From the NCBI GenBank assembly GCA_963970005.1, contig CAXAMN010008546.1, positions 178,368 through 242,367 on the forward strand: a DNA stretch of 64,000 nt, read 5' to 3'. This document shows positions 52,215-63,900 of the stretch, one piece after another. Every line of letters starts with the position of its first letter. The first letter of the stretch is position 1. Below the pieces are notes generated by a model. That model searched no databases, was not told the DNA's origin, and worked only from the letters and a program-made list of their open reading frames with translations. The stretch is from Durusdinium trenchii (Eukaryota; Sar; Dinophyceae; Suessiales; Symbiodiniaceae). A program made the position numbers and the translations under genes.

Positions 52215-52736
52215 ATGGCACAAGTGGTTTATAAGGACCCCCACGTAAGAGACAACTTTGGGTTTGTGCCATGTGCGTTGAAAACATGCAAAAAAAAGGC
52301 AGCAGAGCGCTTCAATCAAAACTCCAAAGCTATCGAGATGCGAATGACATCTCCCAGATCAGACCCTAGTGTAAACACATCAAACAACACATGCTCAAAC
52401 AACACATCGAACATCATCAAACAACACATGCTCTCAGCAAACATCTCTCAGATGTGTAAAAAAGTATTTGATGATGTGCTGAATCCTCCGGCCGTTCCGT
52501 CTGAGGCGATCTTTTTCATGCCACCGGAGCATGAGTTTCACCCGTTTCAATGGAGTGGGAGGCGTCTCAACGCTTGGATTCTCCTACCCCAAGATGGGTG
52601 TCCTACATGGAGGTCACCGAAAAGCGCAGGGTCACAGAACGCGCAGCTCGCTCACCCACCACGATGTTGCACCATGTCCCACTCACCTGGTGGCTTCAGA
52701 AGTCCCAACCTTCTTCGGATTCGCCTGCAGAAGTTC
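52215..52736 (+). CDS. Unidentified ORF, 174 codons
   Basis: Longest uninterrupted plus ORF near here. Reads QVVYKDPHVRDNFGFVPCAL early and EAIFFMPPEHEFHPFQW later, both protein-like, with a Ser/Asn-rich repeat (NTSNNTCSNNTSN) between. No domain known. Stop at 52737 lies within the left arm of the TIR element at 52735. Could be one or two exons, or chance. Confidence 0.3.
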
Positions 52737-52848
52737 TGACGTCGGTGCGACGAGTCAGGACCCGGGTGGCAGTTCGGGTGCCTGGATCCAGCTGATAAGG
52801 GGGCGACACTTCGCTTCTTCTCGACTGACTCGTCGCACCGACGTCAGA
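52735..52848. mobile_element. TIR element with 24-bp perfect arms
   Basis: 52735-52758 (TCTGACGTCGGTGCGACGAG..) is exactly inverted at 52825-52848. 114 bp in total, no coding capacity. The most intact arms in the window. Confidence 0.85.
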
Positions 52849-55600
52849 GTTTGTAGAGGATTTCCTGGTCTCTTCTGAAAAAAAAGGGCCGTCTTGAGGA
52901 CCCGTGGCCATCGACACACACGCTCATAGACACAAGTAGACTCAGACCAATGTGCCCGACAAATGCGTTGGCATCATGACTAAACTAACATAAACACACA
53001 TAAACCCCCTTGGCTATCCTTTGTGCCATGTGTTTGAGTCCAACTTGAGGCGGACACCTCTCCCCTCCTCATCCGTTTTGGCCTTTCCATCCACCGGGCT
53101 GCCGATGCCAGACCCGGCCGGTCGGCCAGACCCCGGCCGCTTTTGATTGACCCCCGCCCCTCGGGTCTCCCCGAGGTGGACCGGTTTTGAGGACAAAAGA
53201 CGGAGCGGCCCGCACATCGATGCAGCGGCCCGCATTTTCCGGGGTGAAGGGATGGCCCGCACAGGTGAGGGAACGAAATGGTGCGGCAGCGCCATCAGAA
53301 AAAGGAGAGGTTTGATGTTGTTGTTTAGGTTTGAGAGTCCCCTCGAATTAATGGCACATGATATGAATGATGTGTTTGAGGCTTAAGAAATTGGTTCGGG
53401 ATCGTTGGATTCCCTACACGATCCACTAGCCCCTCCAACTATACTAGGAGCGTGCCCACTGGCCCACTAAGCCTTTAGAATCTGTTAGACCTGCCAGTTG
53501 CAGCAAATGAAAGCCTTCACTGCTTCGACCGAGGACGCTGTCGTTGGAGGATGCTGTCGAGTCGGGTAGGCGCCGGGTCGAAGGTTCGCTAGAGAAGGTG
53601 TACCAGCCTGGCTGGTGAGCTGGTTGCTTGGCTTGGTCTCATGGTGTGCACACAACATGAGTTGTACACAGTTTGTGGTCGACATGTTAGCTGGTTCATG
53701 GTTAGCTGGTGAAAATACCATGGTGTACTGGGTATTTCAGCAAGTTTGTTTCTCAAGGTTTGATTGGTTGCAGAGTCTCTTTGGCTCAAAGCTTCAGGAG
53801 GTTTGGGAAACTCTCTCCCGGCTTTCATTTGAGAAACACTTTCCATGCTTGCTGCCGGCGCAATGCTCACCTACGCAATTTTTACTCTGCTGGCACACCC
53901 CTGCGACTCCATGCGAGACGAGCTTCTGGCCAAGTCCACATTGGAGGCAGGTTTGGAGTGGCAACAGGTTTCAGGGTTCGTAACAGGCATTGGTTTAGCT
54001 GCAAGATGCTGCAAGCCATTGGCAAGCCATTTGGGGGGGTTGGATTCTATGCCAAACAATGAATCTTTTGCGTGAAGGGAACAACTTGTACTGCCACGGG
54101 GCCAACTTGTACTGCCATGGGCCATGAGTAAAAAGAAACAATGCCCGGATCTTGGCAGCTTCTGGATCTTGTATGCCTGACATCCTTCAATTGGGCGATT
54201 GACGGTCTTTGGCAGCCACTGGCTGTGCTAGGTTGTTGTTCGTTCGGAAGCCGATTCCGGCTGTGCGGATGGTGCTCATCAGTTGCCCAGCTTTCCTCTT
54301 GAAGAACTATACTTGGTTTGGGTGTTTGAATATGGTGTTTGCTTGCGTATCAGCCTGAATCATGACAAGGATGTTTCGATATTTTGGGTTGGATATGGCG
54401 GCAGATGTTGCTATCAAACACTCTTTCCACAGCCACGCTGTTTGGCCCCGTCGCATCCCCACACGTGTTTTGCACAGAACTAGCAAGCGACTTCGTCGAC
54501 CGATTATAGTGACTGACGGACTTCGCATTCTCCTCTACCGTACCGACCAATACATACCATGCAGTTGCCATGCACTTCTCTTAAGCAGCAGAGTCTCTTT
54601 GGGGAAACACCCCCTCCATCCATCTCCGATTTTTCCACCCAAACTTCCAAACGACTCAGCCGGTGCCTCCCGAAAGAAGACGTTCTCCTCTGGTGCCCTT
54701 CCCCCCCACGACCGGCCGCCCGAAGTGGGCAGCCGCAGGTGGGCGACTCGCGGGCGACGGAGGCAGATGGGTCGAGCGGCACATGAAGCCGCAACGCCGT
54801 GGGTCGTGGGTGGTGGGGACGTTAGGCAAGGGATACGGTATGGAGGAGGACTTCAACGTGGCAGCTTGTGCTGTTTCTGTGGTGCAGAGGTGGCTACGCG
54901 CACCCAAACTGGTCAGAGTTGCAATTCATACAATACGCTCTCGCCAGGGTGAATGCAAGCTATTACCTGGTAAAAGAACTGTAGGTCCAAGGTATGGGCT
55001 GCATTCGGTTGTGTCGTTGTTGTTTTCCTATCCTTCTCAAAGGGGACTGTGTCCCTCCTGTCATTGCACCCCAAATGCTGAGATATCCCAAGATATGCAA
55101 GAAGTGCGTTCACGCTCCTTGAGCATCACAGGCATCAGACTACTATCGATGCAATTTGGTGTCGGTTCTGAGAAAGGCAGAGCAGATGAGAAATAACTGG
55201 AAGCTGTCTAACCTCACCTATTCATGGCGCGAAGATCAGCAACCCCCACTGTCCAAAAAAAACATGTCGCACCATGGTTGTCCTTGGTGATCGTTTTGTG
55301 TTGGCATCCGATCGGATAAATCAGGTTGGTTCGCAATTTGCAGTATTGAGAGGTCTGACTGGCTCTCGGAAACGCTCCATATGAGGAGGTGCCTTAAATA
55401 TCGAGTGCCCAACTTGCACTTTGCTAACCTGGGCGCTGTGACTATGACAGACAGTGCAAGCTCCCAGCAAACCAGCTGAAGTAAAGTAATTATCTCCAGG
55501 CGTTCTCTCCCTGTGGACTGGCGGCAGTTCTCATCCTGCGAACCTGGCATGACCTCACCATGCCCACAATTTTTTCAAGAGGCCAAGGTATGCCAAGTTG
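52849..55600. other. Mostly unassigned DNA
   Basis: GC-rich open blocks at 53060-53290 and 54690-54960 were read in all frames without a clear exon. A 20-bp tandem repeat CAACTTGTACTGCCA lies at 54084-54119. Confidence 0.3.
53863..53968 (+). CDS. Possible first exon with signal sequence
   Basis: ATG at 53863: MLTYAIFTLLAHPCDSMRDE followed by a charged helix, donor CAACAG|GTTTC. A hydrophobic N terminus would suit the repeat protein downstream, but no phase link is proven. Confidence 0.25.
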
Positions 55601-55659
55601 TTTCGGTTCAGATGACGGTGTGTATACATTTCAAGTTTTTTTGTTTTAAGTTCAGCTCC

Positions 55660-55800
55660 CACGACCGTTGGACCGCAAGGAATCGACTCAGTCCTCGCAG
55701 CCCACGGACGCTCCGCCGCGATCGGGGCTGCGATGTTTGTGAGGCCATCGACGCCCATTCCGCGATCGCATTCCTCGAGGTTGCCTTGGAGTGCTTTCTG
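55660..55800. other. Coding-like block, strand and frame undecided
   Basis: GC-rich and open in several frames on both strands, for example TTVGPQGIDSVLAAHGRSAA on plus. Probably an exon, but I cannot tell of what. Confidence 0.3.
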
Positions 55801-57605
55801 GGAGGGGTCCCTGTGGTTGGGAAGATTGGCATGGTGAAACAATCCAGCACCTTCTGTAACATGAGAGGTCATGAGATTTAGGTTTTGGAGGCGTGCTTGT
55901 CAGACTTGTCACCTTACCCTTGATCACATGCGTCAGAAAGTCAACCTCGTTCACTAAGACTGATGAAATCCCGGAGGGATCAGAGCCTACCTTTTGTAAC
56001 TTGGCCAGATTCTGGGCGCTGATCAGGATGCGGTGGTCGAAGCACCAAGACGGTCGGTGACCGCCCCTTGGAAGAGGATGGAAGAGGACGAAGAAGGACA
56101 AGCAGGACAGCGGTGTTGTTCGATGTTTCTTCCATGTTGTTTCAAGAGGGCTCAAGGGTCTTTCAGATAACTTGAACTGCAGAATGTTGTTTCAAGAATG
56201 GTTTGTTTGTCAGATTGTCGCTGCACTAGTGTGTAGGCTTTGCTGCTTGGTGCGTCCATCGCTTGAACCACTACAAACACGACAAAGAAATCGCGTCAAA
56301 AGTATCCATGTGAAATAGAAGCATGATGGAAACACGATCGTGAGGAAACATGTGTCAAATTTGTGCCAGGGCTAGGTACCTGGGCGTTGTGAAGGGAGAC
56401 AATGCCACCCACTGCCAACAGAGGTCTAGATGCAAGGTATGCAAGGTCCTGGAGTCCTGGCTGAACGTTTTCTTAGTAGTACATTCTGTGGGCAATTCTT
56501 TTGGCTGGTATGGAATCCCTTTGCGAAACGCTTTGGGCAAAAATCCTAGACATCAAGTCCCAGCGCTTGGAAAACTGGAGATGACTGAGGTTCTCAACGA
56601 AGACAGCTGCCAAAATGGCACTTTGAACTTGGAGGGCAAGGTCCTTGTCGACAAGAAGCTTACACTTGAGGCTTTGGCTGGCTTTGTTAAGAGTTGCTTT
56701 GAATTATATAGTTATATAAGTCTATTATGAGAACATGATGGGTGTGCTCCCAGAAATGCAGGAGCTAGCTAAGACAGCATTCTTTCAACGACATGCTTGC
56801 CTTGCGCAGCTTAACTTCCCATTTTGGAATGCAATATGCATCAATATGCGCTTCGTCATTGGGCGCAACATGGGGGATCTTGACTGCAATGCAAAAATCG
56901 TTGGAGCAGTTGATGGATAGGTTTGCTACAAGAATGCACTGGACATGTTGATGTGAAATATGAATCAACCTTTGGCCGGCTGCATCTCGCAGGGCTGCAG
57001 AAGATTGCATGGTGAGGTCGGCACGGAGGCGCACCGTTGGAGCAAATTAACAGTCTGCGCCGACTCCGTTGCTGCCTGCTGTCTTCGCTTTCTTCAATAC
57101 TGTTCACATTTTTCAATGCAGAAGAAAGTGCAAAGAACGCGTGAAAACGGATCGCTACAGTAATTTGTTGTGTCCTTTTACATGCGCGGCATCGCTGCAC
57201 ACGTAAACCTGCCTGCCTTCATGCCTAGTGAAGACTCCAGTGATGCTTGGGCCGTTTTCTCGATCCCTTGTGGCATCCAGAACAACATGTAGACGCGCCG
57301 TGGACAGCGTCGAAAGCGTTTGACTCCGTCGCATTTGAATCTCTGGGCGGAGCCGAGTGCGCCCCAGACAAAGCTGAAGCTGTGGACTTCGGCTCATCCA
57401 GTGAACCTGGACATCCAAGAAGCTGGACCAGCTGCATTCATGGCTAAGACATGCTAGGACGCACGTAGAATCTAGACATGCCGACATCAGTTTATTTTTG
57501 CGTAGGCCCGGTCAGCTGCCCGGGAGTATGTTGGGGCCCCAGTTTGCACCATCTCCTTTCACAAGGGTGCTGGCGCGTGCGCTTTGTGCTCTCCCAGTGC
57601 CACAG
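55801..57605. other. Unassigned DNA with a weak candidate
   Basis: A plus ORF at 56350-56730 contains CQNGTLNLEGKVLVDKKLTL, which resembles the downstream repeat modules, but no splice sites could be fixed. Confidence 0.3.
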
Positions 57606-57675
57606 GGTGAAGTGAGATTTAGCGCCAACCTGGAATGTGCCAGCGTTGGCAACCACAGAGGTCTTGTGTTAGGCG
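57606..57675 (+). CDS. Repeat-protein candidate exon
   Basis: CCACAG|GGT acceptor; GEVRFSANLECASVGNHRGL, then VLGG. The F..N..C..VG..RG pattern recalls a beta-helix repeat. End uncertain. Confidence 0.3.
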
Positions 57676-57754
57676 GTGCAACTGCCTCCCACGCGTGGCA
57701 CAGCCGTCCGAGCCACGCTGGGATGGTTTGACAACCGGTGACCGACATCGGCAG

Positions 57755-57814
57755 GTGACCTTGAAGGGGCCGCTGGAATTCGAAGGACGGAAATGCATTC
57801 AGTGTGGATTCAGG
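57755..57814 (+). CDS. Repeat-protein candidate exon
   Basis: CGGCAG|GTG acceptor and AGG|GTGGGT donor; VTLKGPLEFEGRKCIQCGFR has the V.L.G.L.F......C rhythm of the modules but is in phase 0, unlike them. Confidence 0.35.
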
Positions 57815-58231
57815 GTGGGTGTTTGAAAAAACCCTATGTTTTGATATGTTTTGGGGTGATACTGATACTTCATAGATGAACCCAGTGGGCTTTCGTACAG
57901 CTTTGGTACAAGATGCAAATCGCCAGCTTAGAAGGAAAGTTCAGCGAAGAATGCCATGGATCAAGAGGCCCATTTACTCTTAAAGGAGTAAGTCTTAGTA
58001 AACCATATTGGTTTCTAGTTTTGAGTTTGCCGATTGCAGATGGATGTGATGTGTGACATGCACCGCCCAGTCGTCGGCGTCATGCCCCTGAGAGGTTCTG
58101 GCGCGGTCCTGAGGGGTCGGTTTGCACGACGTGTCGCTCGGTGGGACCGTTCGGTCGGACCGACGCCTCCCTCCCGTGGCCGACCGGTGCGGCGTTCGGC
58201 GTTCGGCGTTCGAGTGCTCAGATCGCCGCAG

Positions 58232-58378
58232 GAGGCGACCTCAGCACCTCTGGAGACCTTCACTTCGAAGCAGTTGAGGTGTTCCAGCAGCCGTGCGTCA
58301 GAATCGGAGGCAACCTCAGCACGGAAGGCCACCTCTCCTTCACGAATTGCCACAGCACGGAGGTGACGGAGGTGCGGG
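58232..58378 (+). CDS. Repeat-protein exon, two modules
   Basis: CGCCGCAG|GA acceptor, phase 1; GGDLSTSGDLHFEAVEVFQQ, then a second GGNLSTEGHLSFTNCHSTE. Gly-Gly followed by an alternating hydrophobic strand and a final Asn-Cys is the Pmp / right-handed beta-helix repeat style common in dinoflagellate surface proteins. Probable donor CGGG|GCGCT (GC), phase 1. An earlier piece at 58095 (SGAVLRGRF) may be a further module. Confidence 0.5.
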
Positions 58379-59204
58379 GCGCTGCCGGGGGGGGGGGCCG
58401 TTGGATTTAGGGGCACTGTGGCCCTTGGAAACATTCTGAGTGTCAGGGCGGTAGCCGTTTAAAAGGCTGTGGTTGGGTCGTGGAATCAAGGATGTATAGA
58501 GTTGACTACAGGAGCGGTACAAGGCCCAGTCATTTTTGGTACAAGAATGTACAAGACCCATCACGTGATCGTTGGAGATTTTGTGCGCAGCCCGCTGCAC
58601 TGAGATCAAGACATTCGTCAGCAAATTTACATAAATTTATGCTGTACTGCCCTGCACTGCTGTACTGTACATCATTATCATTTGAGCACTGTGTTTTTCT
58701 AAGACGACTGTGGGCATGAAGATGCGCGAACGTTGCGCGACCGGCCGGCCGTGTTGTTTTGCACGTTTGGACCACCGCGCGGCGCATTGGATGTTCTCCA
58801 CACGTGCGCTGCGCAGCTGGTTCGCACCCGAGCGCACCGGAGCGCAGGTATTTTCATTAGAGAGTGGAGGCCCGGCTCGGGTGGCCCAAGTTGTAGTGGG
58901 AGAACAGGAGAACCGGGTGAAACACCGAAGTGCATCGATGTGCCCATGTCTTTATGCGTTTGCACTTGGAAATGCCATTTGGAAAAGCTATAGCAGCTAT
59001 GTTTGGCATGGTTTGGCCGTTTTGTGCTGCTAGATAAACAATGATAAACATGTGATTTCCGTTCGAGACTCTTATTCAAAGAACTCTTGGTCACCTGAAC
59101 TTTTCATTCTGTCACGTTCAAGTCAACCATGTCATGTCCTGGCATGCCTTTTTCCCGGTCCGGTTGGCTGCCCCATGTTTTCACACGAGCTGCGCCTTTG
59201 CAAG

Positions 59205-59285
59205 GCGGTGCCCTCTTTGTGAAAGGCACTTTGAGACAGGAGGAGGGTGTCATCGCCTTCCATGACTGCAGCAGTACTTCGTCAG
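59205..59285 (+). CDS. Repeat-protein exon, one module (27 codons)
   Basis: TTTGCAAG|GC acceptor and TCAG|GTGTGG donor, phase 1 to 1. GALFVKGTLRQEEGVIAFHD then CSSTSSG. The 15 bases GGTGTGGAGCCCCAA at its donor occur also at the next two module exons. Confidence 0.65.
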
Positions 59286-61079
59286 GTGTGGAGCCCCAAA
59301 TCAGCATGGGACGGACTCGGAGGAAGAAGTCCTCGCAGCCTTGACAGCCTGGCGCAAATACAGAAACCCAACCTGGCCAAAAGCATCCAGCAAGCCTTCG
59401 CAACATGCTCAAATTATGGAACCTCAGTTTTGAGTGGGAGTTGATTTGGTGTTCTTTTGCAACTAGATGGTTGGATCAAAGGCTGACTCAAAATGCAAGA
59501 TTGGGTATTTGCATTTATTTGCACATGTTTTTTTGGCTTGTAGCAGCTGTCCAGAGTTGGTAGATGAAACATGATTGAATATGATTGGGACTATTGCACC
59601 CGCATTTGTTTCAGATGTCCTTTGGTGCCACAAGTGTGTCAACAAAACGTGCGGCCTGGGTAGGGCATAGTGAAGTCTTCAAACACTTGCACATTTCCTG
59701 CAGATGTCCAGGATATGCCAAGTGAAAAGAGGGGAGAGAGAGGGAGGGAGAGATAGTGCCATTGAGACAACTTGAGAATACTTCAGATAACTGGCTTGTG
59801 CGAAAACAAGTCTGCATTGTCTACATCCCTTATTTCAGGCAGTGACTTTGCTTGTTGAATGTGGTTGAGTGTGAGTCAAGTTCACGTTTAGCTGGAAGGA
59901 AGAGGAAGTATCGTTGGGGAGCTGACACGCCAAAAGGGGAACGACCTACCAAACCGAAAACTGTTGCAGGAGCAAACCAGCATTGTCAATCGTCTCATGT
60001 TCAATCCGCTGTTCACCTATCGCCAATGGGTTTGATGCGATTGGCTGGACAGGGGAGCAGCAGTACAGCGAAATCTTAGAGGTTTCTAGAGGGAGCTTGA
60101 ACAAGCGCAGACCTTGTGCCTGTTTTTCTTGTGATAGCCAACGGTCAATGCCTGCCTGCAACACGCAATGCCCTGATTTACGCCACAGCCAATCCTCATT
60201 TGAGGAAAAGCTGAGACACCAGGAAGGGTCCACCAAGCAAGGCCACCAAACAGCAGCACTGCGCCATCAAAATCATGTGACATAGGCCCAAGAGCAGCCA
60301 TCCCATTCTGCTTGTTACGTTTGTTTCGCCTATGGTGGCGCATAATCAGAGTGCAGCAAAACAAAAGAATTAATCAACGAGTCAAGGTCAGCCGCGTGAC
60401 TAGTAAGTGGCAATGGGAAGCAACACTCGCTTGTGTGCTGGTCACCAGCAAGACCCAAAGTTCTGGGGTGCACTTGATGTATCATCATGTATCATCAGGG
60501 AAGGCAAGATAAAGAACACCACTCATCACAACTGCATAGGCCAAAAGATACGAAAATGACAAAAATGACCCCTGACAGTGCCTGTCAAACATGTTTTGAG
60601 GTATTTGATATATATTCGATATTCTGCCGCGCCAGACCTACCCGGGAACGGGTGGAACCACATGGGGAGTGGAAGGTCCGCAACTCCTATGTCACCCTGT
60701 GTGAGGGGGGCAAACTCAGCTAGACTGCTAGACAAGTTGACTTAGACGCAGCCCAACACTGTCAAGGAGGCCCCGTTCAAGAAAGGCCTCTCGCCATTTT
60801 GAGCCCTACAGACCTGCGCGAAGAAATCAATCACAACTGGCAGACCTGTGAGTATAAGGGTTCTATTATCCATGACAATTTAAGGATAACTTCTATAGAA
60901 GATCCTTGATGTGGTTTTTACTGTGGAACTGCTGGTGCATTTTCTCAATTCTGAGTTTCTGAAAATTGCAGACGCGAACAAAAACACTCAACAGAAGTTT
61001 TTTGGTGCCGGACGTGTCCTCATTGCCCACCTTCGGACCAGACCTCGCACTGGGGAAGTTCACCCTGGCAACGCTGCAG
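59286..61079. other. Intron region before the tandem units
   Basis: From about 60640 it resembles the tandem unit (GGAAGGTCCGCAACTCCTAT, then AGCCCAACACTGTCA) in diverged form, so an older unit copy probably lies here without its module exon. Confidence 0.5.
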
Positions 61080-61163
61080 GCGGAGGCGTCTACGTGCTCG
61101 GGGAGCTGCAGCAGAGTGGTGCCTCCGCGATGCACTGCAACAACTGCAGCAGCCAAGAGCGCG
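61080..61163 (+). CDS. Repeat-protein exon, one module (28 codons)
   Basis: CGCTGCAG|GC acceptor, CGCG|GTGTGG donor, 84 nt, phase 1 to 1. GGVYVLGELQQSGASAMHCN then NCSSQERG. Symmetric phase allows it to be duplicated or skipped without a frameshift. Confidence 0.65.
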
Positions 61164-61789
61164 GTGTGGAGCCCCAAGGGCCTCGGACGGGATCTGATGG
61201 CGTTGGACACCCGGAGGATCGAGGATGCAGCTGGCGATGATGTCAAATCTACAGCCAGTTGATTGCGTATGTCAAGAGTGGATGCTTTAAGGAGAGGCTT
61301 TGAATAAAAGAAAAGAAGGCTAAGCATAGAAGAAAGACTCCGGGAGGCGGGATTGATTGAGAAAAAACTTAAGGAGAAGGAAGGTTCCTGGACAGAAGGC
61401 ATGCTTTAACGAAAAGAACACATATCGACTTATATCCAAAGAGAAAGCTGTTTTGATTAAGACGGGAGACTCGAAACGGAAGAGGCACGAGGTTGCAGCT
61501 TCCTTTAGTCAAAAGAAAAGTGGCAAGCAAAAAGAACATGTCTTTTGAACAGACGACTGTTCTTTTGCAAATTCATTCCCAGGGCCCTGGTCATCCAATC
61601 CCTAGGAAGTTGCTTTCTATCCATGGCTGCAACAGCTGGTGAGCCTACAGGTTTACCAATCGTCCAACCTACGAACAACTTCACAAGACTTGGACACCAA
61701 ACCTTTTAACATGTTTTTACCATGACTTTTCCTCACGCAGAGTCACGCATCATCAGCGATAAACAGCCTGCACTGTTGGGCTACCGAAT

Positions 61790-62070
61790 GAAGTTGTTTG
61801 TAGCTTCAAGCCGGTGACATAGGAGTTGTGAAATGATAGGCCAAACAACTTTGTCATCAGGAAAGGCTGGACAAAGGACAACTCAAACCAGAAGACAGGA
61901 AAACGATCCTGACAGACACATTTCTTGAGGTACTTGATGTAAGCCGCACATGGCATGTCGGGAACACAGTGTGGCGTCACCAAAATACATGGGGCATGTC
62001 ATTATGCCAAAGATTGTTTGAGGGGTGGAAGGTTCGTAACTCCTATGTCATCCTGGGCCAACTCAGCTAC
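61790..62070. repeat. Imperfect inverted repeat inside unit 1
   Basis: GGTGACATAGGAGTTGTGAA (61813 on) and AACTCCTATGTCATCCTGGG (62039 on) are inverted, with AACAA and TTGTTTG words beside them. Present at the same place in unit 2. Confidence 0.6.
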
Positions 62071-62383
62071 GCAGTGCAGCCCAACACTGTCACTTGCCGC
62101 TCCTATTCCTACGTCATCAGCCTCAGTAATGTGTTGGATCGGTGATGATATATAGGTTAATCAAGAAAGAGATTGGGTGTTGTGTTGCTAGCAGTCCGTA
62201 TTCCACAGGACACATGTCATGTCATACATTGACCCTACACTCTTCATACTCTTTCCAAATCATTGATACTCTTCATACAGGACTGGGTCCGCCCTGATGC
62301 GGCCAATTTGAGCCCTACCGACATGCGCACACTTGTGAGTAAAAGGGTTCTAATCTGAACAATTGTGGGATAACTTCTATGGA

Positions 62384-63900
62384 AGGTACTTGATGTGGTT
62401 TTCAGTGTAGAACTTCTTGTTCGTTCTCTCAATTCTCGGTTTCTAAAATTGCAGACGCGAACAAAACACTCAACAGCAGCTCCGGTGCCGGACGTGTCCT
62501 CATTCCCCACCTTCGACGGACCTTGCGCCCGGGAAGCTCACCCTGGCAACGCTGCAGGCGGAGGCGTCTACGTACACAAGCACCTGAAGCAGAGTGGTGC
62601 CTCCGCGATGCACTGCAATGGCTGCAGCAGCAAAGAGAACGGTGTGGAGCCCCAAGGGCCTCGGACGGGATCTGATGGCGTTGGACACCCGGAGGATCGA
62701 GGATGCAGCTGGCGATGATGTCAAACCTACAGCCAGTTGATTGCGTATGTCAAGAGTGGTTGCTTTAAGGAGAGGCTTTGAATAAAAGAAAAGAAGGCTA
62801 AGCATAGGCATAGAAGAAAGACTCCGGGAGGCGGGATTGATTGAGAAAAAAGTTAAGGAGAAGGAAGGTTCCTGGACAGAAGGCATGCTTTAACGAAAAG
62901 AACGTATATCGACTCATATCGAAAGAGAAAGCTGTTTTGATTAAGACGGCAGACTCGAAACGGAAGAGGCAAGAGGTTGCAGCTTCCTTTAGTCAAAAGA
63001 AAAGCAGCAAGCAAAAAGAACATGTCTTTTGAACAGAAGACTGTTCTTTTGCATATTCATTCCCAGGGCCCTGGTCATCCAATCCCTAGGAAAGAATTTG
63101 CTTTCTATAAATTTTTAGCCATGCATCCATGGCTGCAACAGCTGGTGAGCCTACAGGTTTACCAATCGTCCAACCTACGAACAACTTCACAAGACTGGAC
63201 GCCAAACCTTTTAACCTGTTTTTACCATGACTTTTCCTCACGCAGAGTCACGCATCATCAGCGATAAACAGCTTGCACTGTTGGGCTACCGAATGAAGGT
63301 GTTTGTAGCTTCAAGCCGGTGACATAGGAGTTGTGAAATGATAGGCCAAACAACTTTGTCATCAGGAAAGGCTTGACAAAGGACAACTCATCACCAGTCC
63401 CATATGTCAGGCCAAAAGACAGGAAAACGATCCTGACAGACACATTTCTTGAGGTACTTGATGTAAGCCGCACATGGCATGTCGGGAACACAGTGTGACG
63501 TCACCAAAATACATGGGGCATGTCATTATGCCAAAGATTGTTTGAGGGGCGGAAGGTCCGTAACTCCTATGTCATCCTGGGCAAACTCAGCTACGCAGTG
63601 CAGCCCAACACTGTCACTTGCCGCTCCTATTCCTACGTCATCAGCCTCAGTAATGTGTTGGAGCGGTGATTATATATAGGTTAATCAAGAAAGAGATTGG
63701 GTGTTGTGTTGCTAGCAGTCCATATTCCACAGGACACATGTCATGTCATACATTGTCCCTACTCTCTTCATACTCTTTCCAAATCATTGATACTCCTCAT
63801 ACAGGACTGGGTCCGCCCTGATGCGGCCAATTTGAGCCCTACCGACATGCGCACACTTGTGAGTAAAAGGGTTCTAATCTGAACAATTGTGGGATAACTT
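62384..63900. repeat. Tandem unit 2, about 1.51 kb
   Basis: Copy of unit 1 with small indels, including a 26-bp insertion near 63090-63125. Counted from 62454 to 63963 the period is 1509 bp. Confidence 0.85.
62558..62641 (+). CDS. Repeat-protein exon, one module (28 codons)
   Basis: Same boundaries as in unit 1: CGCTGCAG|GC and AACG|GTGTGG, 84 nt. GGVYVHKHLKQSGASAMHCN then GCSSKENG. Amino-acid changes against unit 1 (LGELQ to HKHLK, N to G) without a stop suggest it is still coding. The overlapping frame that is open in unit 1 has a TGA here, which supports the chosen frame. Confidence 0.65.

Larger units (their letters stand above)
60900..62383. repeat. Tandem unit 1, about 1.48 kb
   Basis: Begins near GATCCTTGATGTGGTTTTTA. 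It contains the module exon (61080-61163), a polar AAG-rich open stretch (61357-61548), and an inverted-repeat pair (61790-62070). Counted from GACGCGAAC at 60971 to its next copy at 62454 the period is 1483 bp. Confidence 0.85.

Noticed and set aside
53770-53790. Possible relic of the dinoflagellate spliced leader
   Set aside because: Only about ten bases (TTTGGCTCAA) match the leader as I remember it; too short to call a retroposed relic.
60893-61402. Minus ORF of 169 codons and its copy at 62500-62886
   Set aside because: It is antisense to the module exons. The plus-frame module recurs in the independent, diverged exon at 59205, which the minus frame does not explain.
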